This document shows, in pieces, positions 1-8,784 of a DNA stretch of 64,000 bases (its first letter is position 1; each line of letters begins with the position of its first letter). The stretch covers positions 1 through 64,000 of the forward strand of contig NZ_QRAN01000017.1 of NCBI RefSeq assembly GCF_003457605.1, written 5' to 3'. Below the pieces are notes generated by a model. It searched no databases. It was not told where the DNA came from and was given only the letters and a program-made list of their open reading frames with translations. The stretch is from Seongchinamella sediminis. Its GTDB lineage: Bacteria > Pseudomonadota > Gammaproteobacteria > Pseudomonadales > Halieaceae. The position numbers and the translations under genes are program-made.

Positions 1-2767
1 CCGCCGCCGGGCCATCCGCGCCAAAGGCGTCGTCATTGGCCAGCACATCGATCAGTACCGCAGCGGAATCCTCCGCAATCTCCATACGGTCATCGGTGGC
101 GCCGTCGTCGTTGGCGATCGGGCCGTCGTCACTGAAGTTAAAGGCAAAGACCCCTTGTTCGGTCGCGCCGCCAGACAAATCACCGGTCAGCTCGACAGTC
201 TCGCTATCGTTGTCGCCTTCGGAATCGAATACAGTCTGGGTCAACTCGATCGCATAGGATACCGAGCCTCCCTCGTCGAGGAGACCTTCGCCGGTGAGGG
301 ATACTATCTCGTCGTGATTGTCCGGGGCGTCCGGATGGGCGATTGAACCGGCGTCAGTCTGGGTCAGGGTTACGACACCGCTGTTCCCGTCAATTTCGAT
401 AGTGAAGTACACGGAGCCACCGGCGCGGCCCTCAATTACACCCGCGTTGTTGTGGAGCATGATCTGCTCACCAGCACCGTCGCCGGAAGCGGCAAAGACG
501 CCGGATTGAACACCCACACTGCCGTCATCGGGCAGGACCGCGTCACCACTGGACAGTGTAATCAAGTACTGGACACTGCCGGGGCCATCGGCACCGAATA
601 CCACATCGTCATCGGTCGTGGCGGTGGAGCCGCTGGTATCGCTCTTGAAGAAGGCGCTGAAATCAGCACTGGACTGGCGGTCCGCATCGGTATCTTCCGG
701 ATCGTCCTGCTGGGCAACTGTTTCATCGACAATCAGCGTCGGAATTTCACCCTCGAAGGCCTCGCTATTGGCGATCGCCTCTCCCAGCGCACTGAGCTGT
801 GAGTCAGGCACGTCATCGACAATGGAAACTGTCTGGATCGCCGAGGCAGTATCGCCCTGGACATCACCGACAACGATCTCCACCCCGACAACCACGGTAT
901 CCAGCGCCGCCACGTCGGCAGGCTCACCACTGGTGGTGACAATATTCCCCAGCGTACCGGTAAGCGTCGCCGTGTAGTTGACGGTGTATTCACCCGAGGC
1001 CGTCGGCCCTGACAGGCCGGTGAAGGTTATTTCAATGGGCCCGATATTGACCACTGCGCCGGTAAGAGCGCCGTCATCAGCGATGGTGACGGGGGCACCA
1101 ACAATCAACTCGCCAGCCACAATAGCGCCGGGCTGAATGGTGACAAAATCCAGGCCATCTTCCGCGGTGAGCGTAAATGAACCGTCCCTGGACAGGCTGT
1201 CGCTCTTGTCCGCCGGAGGCAGCGTGGATCGCCCGTCTGGCAGGAACTGCTCGTCACCCTCGGCGACGCCACCCTCAATGGCCACTTCGCCCGGCTCCGG
1301 CGGCGGGGGTGGGGGCGGCGGAGGGGGCGTATCCGGTTCATCGTTATCAACGATGGTCACCACGCCCTGCGGGTCGGCAATTACCGCATTGCTGGCATTG
1401 CTCAGGTTGAGCAACATATTCTCCGTCGGCTCCTCGAGAGAGTCATCCAGCGTAATCACGTTGATGGTCAGCTCTGTCTGGCCCGGCGCAAAGATCAGCG
1501 TGCCGGATGTGCCCAGGTAGTCACCATTGACTTCGATAGCGGTGCCATCGGCGCTGACGAAGTCCACGGTTACCGGTTCCTCCGCTGCCCGGGACAGGCT
1601 GACAAGCACTTCTGCGGTTTGACCTTCAACCACAGTCTGGTCGCCAATGCTGATGGTGGGCTCTTCGTATATATCGATAATTTCGACAATACCGTCACCG
1701 TCGCCAATTACCGCGTTGACCGCGTTGTTGAGGGTGACGTTAAAGAACTCGGTGGGTTCGCGCAGGTTGTCCTCGTTGGTCACGAAGGTGACTACAACAG
1801 AGGTGGAACCGGCGGGGATAGTGACCATGCCCGACTTGGGGTCATAGTCGCCGCCGTCGACGCTGGCAACCGCAGTACCATCGGAGGTCACGAAGTCGAC
1901 CTGGACAGCTTCACTCCAGGTCTTGTCCAGAGCGATAGTCACTTCGGCAGTATTGCCCTCGATTACCACATCGTCGCCGATGTTGATAACAGGAAGCTCA
2001 GGTGCGGGAGGCTCGGGGTCAGCTAACACTTCGATGGTAACCACCGCGGTATCACCCTGGGTGCCGTTCGGATTGATAGCGGTATAGGTAAAGGTGTCTG
2101 TACCGCTGAAGCCCTCATTCGGCGTGTAGGTCACCGTGTCGTCGTCGTTCAGCACCGCAACGCCGTTCTGCGGCTGGGTGATCGAGATAACATCCTCACC
2201 CTCGACAAAAATGTCGTTGCTTTCAATGAAAACGGTTACGGGTTCACCCTCGTTGGTAGTCTCGAAATCATCGATCGCGTCGACCGGGGCGAAGTTATCA
2301 TCAATGGGCGCCTCGTCTTCGGTGGCTACAGTACCCGCGATGCCACTGAACTCGCTGGTTTCCTCGACAATACGGCCCAGGCGAATGAAACTGTGGCCCT
2401 CGCTGCCGGGACCGCTGGCAGCACCCGGGCCGGCCGCGGTGGCATCCAGTACATCACCCAGGTCCTCGCCGCTTTCCAGGGCGGCCAGTACCTGCTCCAC
2501 CGTCTCGTCCTGGACCGCGCTTTCGTCAGCACCGGGCGCGGTCTCTGCCACCAGGTCGGGAGTCAGGGTCAGTTCCGGCATGTCGGCAATCACGATAGGG
2601 CTGCCGTCGGAAAGGGAAAGTTCAACGGTCGCCCCATCCGGGGTGACTACGGTCTCGCCTTCCATCAATACATCACCCGGGCGAATTTCGCGTAACTCCC
2701 CGTCTGCATTCCTTGCATAAGCTTTGCCGGTTACTGCTACTACAGTCGCAATCGCTACAGGTTCCAT
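1..2767 (-). CDS. LapA-like type I secreted giant adhesin, N-terminal part (3' end beyond window)
   Basis: About 922 codons are visible, read from an ATG at 2767 with AAGGAG upstream; the gene runs off the left edge. Residues 1-130 form a retention module like those that hold LapA-type adhesins in the outer-membrane TolC pore. A TAAG motif at residues 110-113 matches the dialanine site cut by LapG-type proteases in Pseudomonas LapA. A cadherin/Big-like domain follows (about 155-250), then two Calx-beta domains (about 260-367 and 371-477), a poly-proline linker (about 480-489), and T1SS-143/DUF5801-like repeat sequence (about 500 onward), all acidic and rich in D, G, T and V. The C-terminal secretion signal is not in view. 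The HlyD-like adaptor and LssB-type ATPase upstream on the same strand are the obvious exporter. Inferred role: cell-surface attachment and biofilm formation. Confidence 0.88.
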   Translation of the reverse strand, partial: MEPVAIATVVAVTGKAYARNADGELREIRPGDVLMEGETVVTPDGATVELSLSDGSPIVIADMPELTLTPDLVAETAPGADESAVQDETVEQVLAALESGEDLGDVLDATAAGPGAASGPGSEGHSFIRLGRIVEETSEFSGIAGTVATEDEAPIDDNFAPVDAIDDFETTNEGEPVTVFIESNDIFVEGEDVISITQPQNGVAVLNDDDTVTYTPNEGFSGTDTFTYTAINPNGTQGDTAVVTIEVLADPEPPAPELPVINIGDDVVIEGNTAEVTIALDKTWSEAVQVDFVTSDGTAVASVDGGDYDPKSGMVTIPAGSTSVVVTFVTNEDNLREPTEFFNVTLNNAVNAVIGDGDGIVEIIDIYEEPTISIGDQTVVEGQTAEVLVSLSRAAEEPVTVDFVSADGTAIEVNGDYLGTSGTLIFAPGQTELTINVITLDDSLEEPTENMLLNLSNASNAVIADPQGVVTIVDNDEPDTPPPPPPPPPPEPGEVAIEGGVAEGDEQFLPDGRSTLPPADKSDSLSRDGSFTLTAEDGLDFVTIQPGAIVAGELIVGAPVTIADDGALTGAVVNIGPIEITFTGLSGPTASGEYTVNYTATLTGTLGNIVTTSGEPADVAALDTVVVGVEIVVGDVQGDTASAIQTVSIVDDVPDSQLSALGEAIANSEAFEGEIPTLIVDETVAQQDDPEDTDADRQSSADFSAFFKSDTSGSTATTDDDVVFGADGPGSVQYLITLSSGDAVLPDDGSVGVQSGVFAASGDGAGEQIMLHNNAGVIEGRAGGSVYFTIEIDGNSGVVTLTQTDAGSIAHPDAPDNHDEIVSLTGEGLLDEGGSVSYAIELTQTVFDSEGDNDSETVELTGDLSGGATEQGVFAFNFSDDGPIANDDGATDDRMEIAEDSAAVLIDVLANDDAFGADGPAA

Positions 2768-2905
2768 CTCTTTTTTCTCCTTGGTGGTTCTTGCTGGCCA
2801 CGGTCCAGAACTGCCGCTACCGGGACTCAGGATCACCGATACTACGCCCCGCGAGATAGCGAAACATTGTACTTTTGGGCAGGTAGGCGGACGGGTTTCC
2901 AGGAC

Positions 2906-2921
2906 TGTGATGCGGATCACA
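2906..2921. promoter_or_regulatory. CRP/Vfr-type binding site
   Basis: The sequence TGTGATGCGGATCACA is a perfect match to the TGTGA-N6-TCACA consensus of CRP-family activators. Its centre lies about 146 bp upstream of the adhesin ATG and about 45 bp upstream of a leftward -10 candidate (TACAAT, 2866-2871) that lacks a recognisable -35. That arrangement suits an activator-dependent promoter. Which CRP-family protein binds, if any, is inference. Confidence 0.6.
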
Positions 2922-3000
2922 TTCGCGTGATCCTGGCCGGATTTGCGAGTGTGACGCCGGTCTCATTATCAGGCTGGGGGCGATGGGCGTCGAGGTTAAC

Positions 3001-3030
3001 AGACTCTGGACTCCCGCCTGCGCGGGTATG
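3001..3030. repeat. Dispersed palindromic intergenic repeat, copy 1
   Basis: The stretch contains a CCCGC-CTGC-GCGGG hairpin (3013-3026) followed by TATGACGG. Read in reverse complement, 3001-3021 matches 36801-36821 downstream of rho at 18 of 21 positions, both ending in TCCAGAGTCT. Short palindromes of this kind occur as dispersed intergenic repeats in many proteobacteria. It lies just past the regulator stop codon and could serve as an mRNA 3' structure, but there is no T-run. Confidence 0.5.
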
Positions 3031-3074
3031 ACGGCACAAAGGAGATACCGATGAGCTGAATGAATGACAGCGGT

Positions 3075-3704
3075 TCAGTTCACCGTGCTATAGGTGGGAA
3101 TATTGTTCATCGCCAGGGCCAGTTGCACCCGGTCGCGCACGCCCAGTTTTTCGAAAATGGCGGACAGATGGGCCTTTACCGTACGTTCGGAAATATCGAG
3201 CGTCCCGGCGATTTCCCGGTTACTGGCGCCGCGGGCTACCTGCTCCGCCACCATCAGTTCCCGGGAGGTCAACTCGTTGAGCTCGGGCTCGACAGGCGCC
3301 CGGGTGGGCACTACCCGGGCGGAGAGCGCCAGGAAACGCTGCATCAGTTCCGGGGGCATCCACAAGCCGCCGTGCTCCACCACCAGGGCGATTTCCCGCA
3401 GTTGTTGCGGAGCTGCTTTCACATGGCAGTACCCCATGGCGCCCTGGTTGAGCAACTGAAAGGCCTCGGATTCACCGGGCGTTGCTGCCATCACCACCAC
3501 AGGCCAGCCCAGGGCGGTGGCGGCGCGCACTTGCGCGGGGCGCTCGCCGGACGCGAGGGCGGCGATGTCCAGCCAGACTATACCCCGGGGGCCGGATATC
3601 ACCGGGCCAATTTCTTCCACATCGACTGCGGCAGAGGCCCGCGGGAACGCCTGCTGCCAGCGCTCGCGCAGCTTGCCTGCGGTGCTAATAAACAGGTGCT
3701 CCAT
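3075..3704 (-). CDS. LuxR-family regulator with a degenerate receiver domain
   Basis: This 209-residue protein has a C-terminal LuxR/NarL helix-turn-helix (about 145-205, with SNREIAGTLDISERTVKAHL) and an N-terminal half that aligns with response-regulator receivers. The usual acidic pair near residue 10 is missing. An Asp at about 46 (VWLDIAAL) and a Lys (GYCHVKA) sit where the phosphoacceptor and conserved Lys would be. Phosphorylation is therefore doubtful. The start overlaps the stop of the HlyD-family gene by one base (TGATG), so the three genes are translationally coupled. Position between secretion genes and adhesin suggests it regulates adhesin expression; that is inference. No cognate kinase is adjacent. 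Confidence 0.8.
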   Translation of the reverse strand: MEHLFISTAGKLRERWQQAFPRASAAVDVEEIGPVISGPRGIVWLDIAALASGERPAQVRAATALGWPVVVMAATPGESEAFQLLNQGAMGYCHVKAAPQQLREIALVVEHGGLWMPPELMQRFLALSARVVPTRAPVEPELNELTSRELMVAEQVARGASNREIAGTLDISERTVKAHLSAIFEKLGVRDRVQLALAMNNIPTYSTVN

Positions 3705-5113
3705 CAGCGCTCCGTCATCGCGTATTGCTTGGCTCGCAATACCGGCTTCATCAGGTAGGCGAGGATGGTCTTCTTACCGGTGAGGATATCCACCTCCACC
3801 GTCATGCCGGGGATAATGGGCTTGTCTTCCGCCAGCCCGGATTCCCGGGTGCGAACCAGCACCTCGTAAAAGGGATTGCCCTCTTCGTCCATGACCGTGT
3901 CCGCGCCAATATGCTCGACCACGCCGTCCAGGCCACCGTAGACGACAAAATCATAGGCGGTGAATTTCACCAGCGCTTCCTGGCCCGGTACCAGGAAAGC
4001 GATATCTTTCGGCCGGATGCGGACCTCCAGCAGCAGGGTGTCGTCCGCAGGGACCACCTCGATAATTTCCTTGCCGGCCATGACTACCCCGCCAATAGTG
4101 TGGTAGTACAGCTGTTTCACGGTGCCGTTTACCGGTGACCGGACTTCGGTCTGCTTGACCCGGTCTGAAAGGCCCAGCCCCGCTTCGCGCAGGGCGTTCA
4201 TGCGGGTAATGGTATCGGCCATTTCCTCACGCACCTCGTTGACGAACTCAAGCTCAACGGTGGCGACCTTGCGCTCGGCCTCCTTGATCGACGACTTGAT
4301 CCGGCTGATCTGGGCGGCGGCCTGTTCGCGCTCACCGCTGAGCTGGTTGACCTCGCGCTCCAGCCGCAGGATCTCCACCTCCGAAACCGCGCCGGAGGCC
4401 ACCATTGGCCGGGTCAGGCGCAATTCCTGTTCGGTGAGCTCCAGCGAGCGCGCCGCCTGCCGCTCGCGGGCGGTGACCTCGATAAGCTCCTCGCGCCGCT
4501 GCAGCAATTGCTCCCCGGCTATCTGTTTTTCCAGGTCCAGTTCACCCTGGCTGGATGCGAACAATGCCAGTTCCTGGCTGACAATCCCCGGCACCGCCTC
4601 CACCAGGGAGGGGTCGGGCTGGAACTCGGCCTTGTCCACCACCGCCTGCAGGCGGGCAAGTTTTACCGCCAGGGCCTGGTATTCCGCCCGGTTCTCCCGG
4701 AAGGAGGACTGCGAGCGGGTCTGGTCCAGCCGCACCAGCAACTGCCCCTGCTGTACCTCGTCGCCCTCGCGGACCAGGATCTCGGTCACCACACCGCCAT
4801 CCTGCGACTGGATCACCTGCACCTGGCGGGAGGGAATCACCTTGCCCTGGCCGCGGGTGACCTCATCGATCTCCGCCAGCGCCGCCCAGACCACCAGCCC
4901 CACGACGATCACCGCCACCATATACAACAACGCACGCGCCCGCAGGGGCTGCTGTTCCACAAAGGCCCGGTGGGCGTCCTGCTGCCAGTCGTAGGGCGCC
5001 GTATTGACGTCCTTCATCCACGGCGAGAACAGCCAGTCGATCAGGCGGCGGCCGGGCCCGCGCTTCACCGTGGCGTTTTCCGGCGCCGGGCCGGCTTGCT
5101 GCTGTTCACTCAT
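3704..5113 (-). CDS. Type I secretion membrane-fusion protein (HlyD/LapC family)
   Basis: This 469-residue adaptor would link the inner-membrane ABC exporter to an outer-membrane TolC-type channel. A short cytoplasmic N-terminus leads to one membrane span (about 62-82), then a lipoyl/barrel half-motif (SQDGGVVTEILVREGD), a long coiled-coil hairpin (about 130-310), and the returning beta-barrel region (VRSPVNGTVKQLYYHT). The length matches the type I HlyD family. It overlaps the upstream ATPase gene by 4 bases (ATGA) and the downstream regulator by one, so it is in one operon. Its substrate is most likely the large adhesin encoded immediately downstream. The outer-membrane component is not in this window. 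Confidence 0.9.
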   Translation of the reverse strand: MSEQQQAGPAPENATVKRGPGRRLIDWLFSPWMKDVNTAPYDWQQDAHRAFVEQQPLRARALLYMVAVIVVGLVVWAALAEIDEVTRGQGKVIPSRQVQVIQSQDGGVVTEILVREGDEVQQGQLLVRLDQTRSQSSFRENRAEYQALAVKLARLQAVVDKAEFQPDPSLVEAVPGIVSQELALFASSQGELDLEKQIAGEQLLQRREELIEVTARERQAARSLELTEQELRLTRPMVASGAVSEVEILRLEREVNQLSGEREQAAAQISRIKSSIKEAERKVATVELEFVNEVREEMADTITRMNALREAGLGLSDRVKQTEVRSPVNGTVKQLYYHTIGGVVMAGKEIIEVVPADDTLLLEVRIRPKDIAFLVPGQEALVKFTAYDFVVYGGLDGVVEHIGADTVMDEEGNPFYEVLVRTRESGLAEDKPIIPGMTVEVDILTGKKTILAYLMKPVLRAKQYAMTER

Positions 5114-7299
5114 TGGGCCTTACCTATCTTGCCCTGCTGCAGCGCCTGGATCACACTGTCACGCGGGCCATCGGCCACCAGCCGGCCATTGTCGATGACG
5201 ATGATGCGGTCGACCATTTCCAGCAGCGAATTGCGGTGCGTGACCACCAGCCAGGTGCGGCCCTGCACAAACTCCTGTAACTGTTGCTTGACCGCGGTTT
5301 CGGTGGAATGGTCCATGGAGCCGGTGGGCTCGTCCATCAGCAGGATGGGCGGTTCGTTGATCACTCCCCGCGCCAGGGCCACCGACTTGCGCTGGCCGCC
5401 GGAGAGGGATTCACCCCGCTCGCCCACCATCATGTCAAAACCCTGCGGGTGGCGGTTGACGAAGTCCGCGAGATTGGCGATCTCCACCGCCCGCACCAGG
5501 GCGACGTCGGGTACCTGCGGGTCTGACAGGGTCAGGTTGTCCCGCAGGCTGCCATAAAACAGGGTGACATCCTGGGGCACATAACCGACCCGCGAGCGCA
5601 GCTCGCTTGGGTCCAGCTGGCGCAGGTCTATGCCGTCGATCATGATGGCACCGCTGGTGGGCTGGTACAGTCCCATGGCCAGTTTTTCCAGGGTCGACTT
5701 GCCGGAGCCGACACGACCCAGGATCGCCACGTGCTCTCCCGGCTTGATCTTGAAGGAGACCCCGCTGAGGGACTCTATATCGGCACCGGGATAGGCAAAG
5801 GATACGTTCTTGAATTCGATTTCGCCGTTGAACATGTCCCGCGACAGGAACTGGGCGCCATCGGGGCGCTCCACCGGTTTGGCCATGACCTCGTCCAGTG
5901 ACTTGAGGGCAATCTCGGCGTTGTGATACTGGGTAATCAGGCCCGCCAGCTGCCCAAAGGGCGCCATGATGCGCCCCGACAGCATGGTACAGGCGATCAG
6001 CCCGCCCATGCTCAACTCGCCGGCGGTGATCAGGTAAACCCCGGTGACAATCACAAACATGGTCACCATTTGCTGCGACCACTGGGTAACATTGATGGCG
6101 GAACTGGACAGCAGTCGCAGCTGCACCCCGACATGGGCGAGGAAAGCGGTGGTGTCCTCCCAGCGCCGCTGCATACGGGATTCCGCGCCCATGGCCTTGA
6201 TGGTCTCCAGCCCCACCAGCGACTCGATCAGGGTGGAGTTGCGCATGGCTCCGGCGCGGTAGGTGGTTTCCGCCAGCTCTTTCAGCTTGCCCTGCACCGA
6301 CAGCGCAAACCCGAGTACCACCAGCAGGCCAATGCCCAGCGGCAGTAGGATCGGCCAGGCTATCCAGGCGATTACCGCAATGAAGATCAGGGCGAAGGGA
6401 ATATCGATAATGGTGGTCACCGAGGCGGAAGTAATGAAATCACGCACCGTCTCGAAAGACCGCAGGTTGACCGCGTAGGAGCCCACCGACTGGGGCCGGT
6501 GCTCGAGCCGGATACCCAGCACCCGCTCCATAATCAGCGCCGAGAGCTTGATGTCCACCCGCCGGCTGGCGAGGTCGAGGAAATACCCGCGCATGCTGCG
6601 CAGGCTGATATCGGCAATGAGCACGATAATCACCCCCGCCGCCAGCATCCACAGGGTTTCGACGGCGTAATTGGGCACCACCCTGTCGTAGACGTTCATG
6701 GTGAACAGAGGCAAGGCCAGGGCGAACACGTTGATGAAAAACGCCGCCAGCAGGACATCGCGGTAGATCGGCATGTTGGCGCGCATGGCGTCCCAGAACC
6801 AGTGGCCACGTTCGGAAGTGCCGGTGCGCGGGGCACGCTGGTCGAAGCGGAAGCGCGGCCGGCAGACAATGGCGGTATCGATACTGCCAGACAGCAGCGC
6901 TTCTGCGGGTACCTCGACAAGCGCTTCATTGAGATCGGGGTAGACCACCCGGGCAGTTTCGCCACTGTCGTCCCAGCCCATCAGCAGGCAGGCGCGCTCC
7001 CCGTCCAGCAACAGCACCGCGGGAAGCAGCGCCGGTTCAATGTCGCGGGGATTGCGATAGACAACCCGGCTGGCCAGGCCCACCCGGTTGGCGGCGCGCT
7101 CGAACAGGGTCGGCGTCAGCCTGCCGCTGTCCGCCGGCAGGCCGCCCATCACCGCCTCTGCCGTCGAGGCATTGCCGTGATAGCGGCACAGTGCCAGCAG
7201 GCACTGCAGCAGTGGGTCTTCGCTGCGGGTCATCCCTTGTTTCCACTCCAGTGTTGTCGTCAGCCCTTGCCACCGCCGGCCAAAAGCGCCAGGTGACAT
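5110..7299 (-). CDS. Type I secretion ABC transporter (LssB/LapB family)
   Basis: This roughly 729-residue exporter has three parts. An N-terminal C39-like domain (about 25-150) lacks the catalytic Cys context, as in LapB/LssB exporters that bind but do not cut the substrate. A six-helix membrane domain spans about 170-460. The ATPase has Walker A GRVGSGKST, signature LSGGQRKSVALAR and Walker B ILLMDEPTGSMD. It energises export of the neighbouring adhesin. The start is uncertain: ATG 7299 is preceded by a TTG at 7302, neither with a clear ribosome site. ATG 7233 would give about 707 residues beginning five residues before the conserved DPLLQ. The family is usually near 718 residues. Confidence 0.9.
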   Translation of the reverse strand: MSPGAFGRRWQGLTTTLEWKQGMTRSEDPLLQCLLALCRYHGNASTAEAVMGGLPADSGRLTPTLFERAANRVGLASRVVYRNPRDIEPALLPAVLLLDGERACLLMGWDDSGETARVVYPDLNEALVEVPAEALLSGSIDTAIVCRPRFRFDQRAPRTGTSERGHWFWDAMRANMPIYRDVLLAAFFINVFALALPLFTMNVYDRVVPNYAVETLWMLAAGVIIVLIADISLRSMRGYFLDLASRRVDIKLSALIMERVLGIRLEHRPQSVGSYAVNLRSFETVRDFITSASVTTIIDIPFALIFIAVIAWIAWPILLPLGIGLLVVLGFALSVQGKLKELAETTYRAGAMRNSTLIESLVGLETIKAMGAESRMQRRWEDTTAFLAHVGVQLRLLSSSAINVTQWSQQMVTMFVIVTGVYLITAGELSMGGLIACTMLSGRIMAPFGQLAGLITQYHNAEIALKSLDEVMAKPVERPDGAQFLSRDMFNGEIEFKNVSFAYPGADIESLSGVSFKIKPGEHVAILGRVGSGKSTLEKLAMGLYQPTSGAIMIDGIDLRQLDPSELRSRVGYVPQDVTLFYGSLRDNLTLSDPQVPDVALVRAVEIANLADFVNRHPQGFDMMVGERGESLSGGQRKSVALARGVINEPPILLMDEPTGSMDHSTETAVKQQLQEFVQGRTWLVVTHRNSLLEMVDRIIVIDNGRLVADGPRDSVIQALQQGKIGKAQ

Positions 7300-7584
7300 C
7301 AACTAAGCTGCTGAATCCAAACAATTATTTGGGATGGAAAGGATAGGGCAGACGCCATTCATTTACTACGCGGAGAGTGCGGTGCAGGTCACAATTCTGG
7401 ACATAAGCATCGTTTTCAGCCGATTTTGCCCCGCCAGGCTGCCGGTACAGCTAAAAATACCGCCCCTTGTTGCCATCTTGACCCAGATCAAGCCGCGGAC
7501 CGCTTTAGCCAATATGAGGTATGAGTGTCGCTTATCCTGTCCCCATAGTGATCGCCAGCAATCACGCTGACACGAGGAATGGCC
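7300..7584. other. Divergent promoter region, secretion operon / steroid oxygenases
   Basis: About 285 bp lie between the leftward ABC transporter start and the rightward HsaA-like start. It must carry promoters for both directions. I see no coding sequence and no operator that I can name with confidence. Confidence 0.4.
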
Positions 7585-8772
7585 ATGAACGCCCCGCAAC
7601 AAACCCAGGCAGAGCAGCTCTACTCTGCCGCCCGTGAACTGGTACCGGCCCTGCGCGCGCGCACTGCCGAGACCGCCGCCCTGGGCCACCTGCCCGAGGC
7701 GACCATCGACGCCATGCAGCAGGCAGGTTTCTTCCGCATCATGCAGCCGGCACGCTACGGCGGCTTTGAGCTGGACCCGGAGGTATTTTTCCGGGTGCAG
7801 ATGATCCTGGCCGAGGGCTGCATGTCCACCGCCTGGGTACTGGGCGTGGTCGCTATCCACAACTGGCAGCTGGCCCTGTTCGACGACCGGGCCCAGCAGG
7901 ACGTCTGGGGTGAGGATGACTCCACCCTGATCTCCTCTTCCTATATGCCGGTAGGCAAGGTCACTCCGGTGGAGGGCGGCTATCGGCTGTCGGGTCACTG
8001 GGGATTTTCTTCCGGCTCCAAACACTGCGACTGGGCCTTCCTGGGGGCAGTGGTACCGCCGGCAAATCCCGGCGAAGCCCCCGACTATCGCACCTTCCTG
8101 GTGCCCCGCAGCGACTACCAGATTGTCGACAACTGGAAAGTGTCCGGCCTGGAGGGTACCGGCAGTCACGACATTACCGTCGAGGATGCCTTCGTTCCCG
8201 AGCACCGTACCCACCGCTCTATCCACGGTTTCGAGTGCAACAGCCCGGGCAACGCGGTCAACGACCACTATATTTTCCGCCTGCCCTTCGGCCAGATTTT
8301 CGTCAGGGCCGTGTCCTCTTCCAGCATCGGCTGTCTCAAAGGCGTGATCGACAGCTACGTGCAGGTCAACCGGGATCGGGTCGGGCTGAATGACGGCAAC
8401 AAGGTCGCCACTGACCCGGATGCGCAAATGGCCCTGGCCGAGTGCATTGCCGCGGTGGATGAATGCCAGACCATCATGTTCCGCAATTTCGACCGGATGG
8501 TGGCTGCGGCCCGTGCCGGCAGCCTGCTGGATATTGAGGAACGCATCAAAATGCGCTTCGACGCGGCCCTGGTCTCGCGCAAGTGCACCGAGGCCATCAA
8601 CCTGATGTTCAATGCCTGCGGCGCCCAGGGCATCTTCCGCGACCACCCCCTCAACCGCGCCTGGCTGGACATCAACGCCGGCAGGCAGCACGTGGCGAAC
8701 AATCCCTTCAAGTTCGGCCGCAACGTGGGTGGCGTCATGATGGGCGCAGACAATACAGACTTTTTCCTCTAG
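7585..8772 (+). CDS. hsaA: HsaA-like flavin-dependent monooxygenase (acyl-CoA dehydrogenase fold)
   Basis: This 395-residue protein has the acyl-CoA dehydrogenase fold of FMN/FAD-dependent group D monooxygenases: an N-terminal helical domain, a central beta domain (GYRLSGHWGFSSGSKHCDWAFLGA; GLEGTGSHDITVEDAFVPEH), and a C-terminal helical bundle. HsaA/TesA2 enzymes hydroxylate the phenolic A ring of 3-HSA in steroid breakdown, using a separate flavin reductase, and are about 390 residues long. GAGGA at 7574-7578 favours ATG 7585 over ATG 7579, which abuts it. A KshA-like Rieske oxygenase follows 12 bp later, which supports a steroid role. The reductase (HsaB) is not next door. Other hydroxylases of this fold are possible. 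Confidence 0.78.
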   Translation: MNAPQQTQAEQLYSAARELVPALRARTAETAALGHLPEATIDAMQQAGFFRIMQPARYGGFELDPEVFFRVQMILAEGCMSTAWVLGVVAIHNWQLALFDDRAQQDVWGEDDSTLISSSYMPVGKVTPVEGGYRLSGHWGFSSGSKHCDWAFLGAVVPPANPGEAPDYRTFLVPRSDYQIVDNWKVSGLEGTGSHDITVEDAFVPEHRTHRSIHGFECNSPGNAVNDHYIFRLPFGQIFVRAVSSSSIGCLKGVIDSYVQVNRDRVGLNDGNKVATDPDAQMALAECIAAVDECQTIMFRNFDRMVAAARAGSLLDIEERIKMRFDAALVSRKCTEAINLMFNACGAQGIFRDHPLNRAWLDINAGRQHVANNPFKFGRNVGGVMMGADNTDFFL

Positions 8773-8784
8773 GGAGCAATGAGA

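Larger units (their letters stand above)
2768..3074. other. Regulatory intergenic region ahead of the adhesin gene
   Basis: This 307-bp gap separates the regulator gene (stop at 3075) from the adhesin start. I see no gene in it. It holds a perfect CRP-type palindrome (2906-2921), a possible -10 TACAAT reading leftward (2866-2871) with no good -35, and a dispersed repeat copy near 3001-3030. The adhesin therefore probably has its own activator-dependent promoter rather than relying only on read-through from the secretion genes. Confidence 0.5.

Noticed and set aside
1299-1328. G-rich tract as a phase-variation (slippage) site in the adhesin
   Set aside because: The G runs are short and interrupted, and they simply encode a poly-proline linker with mixed codons.
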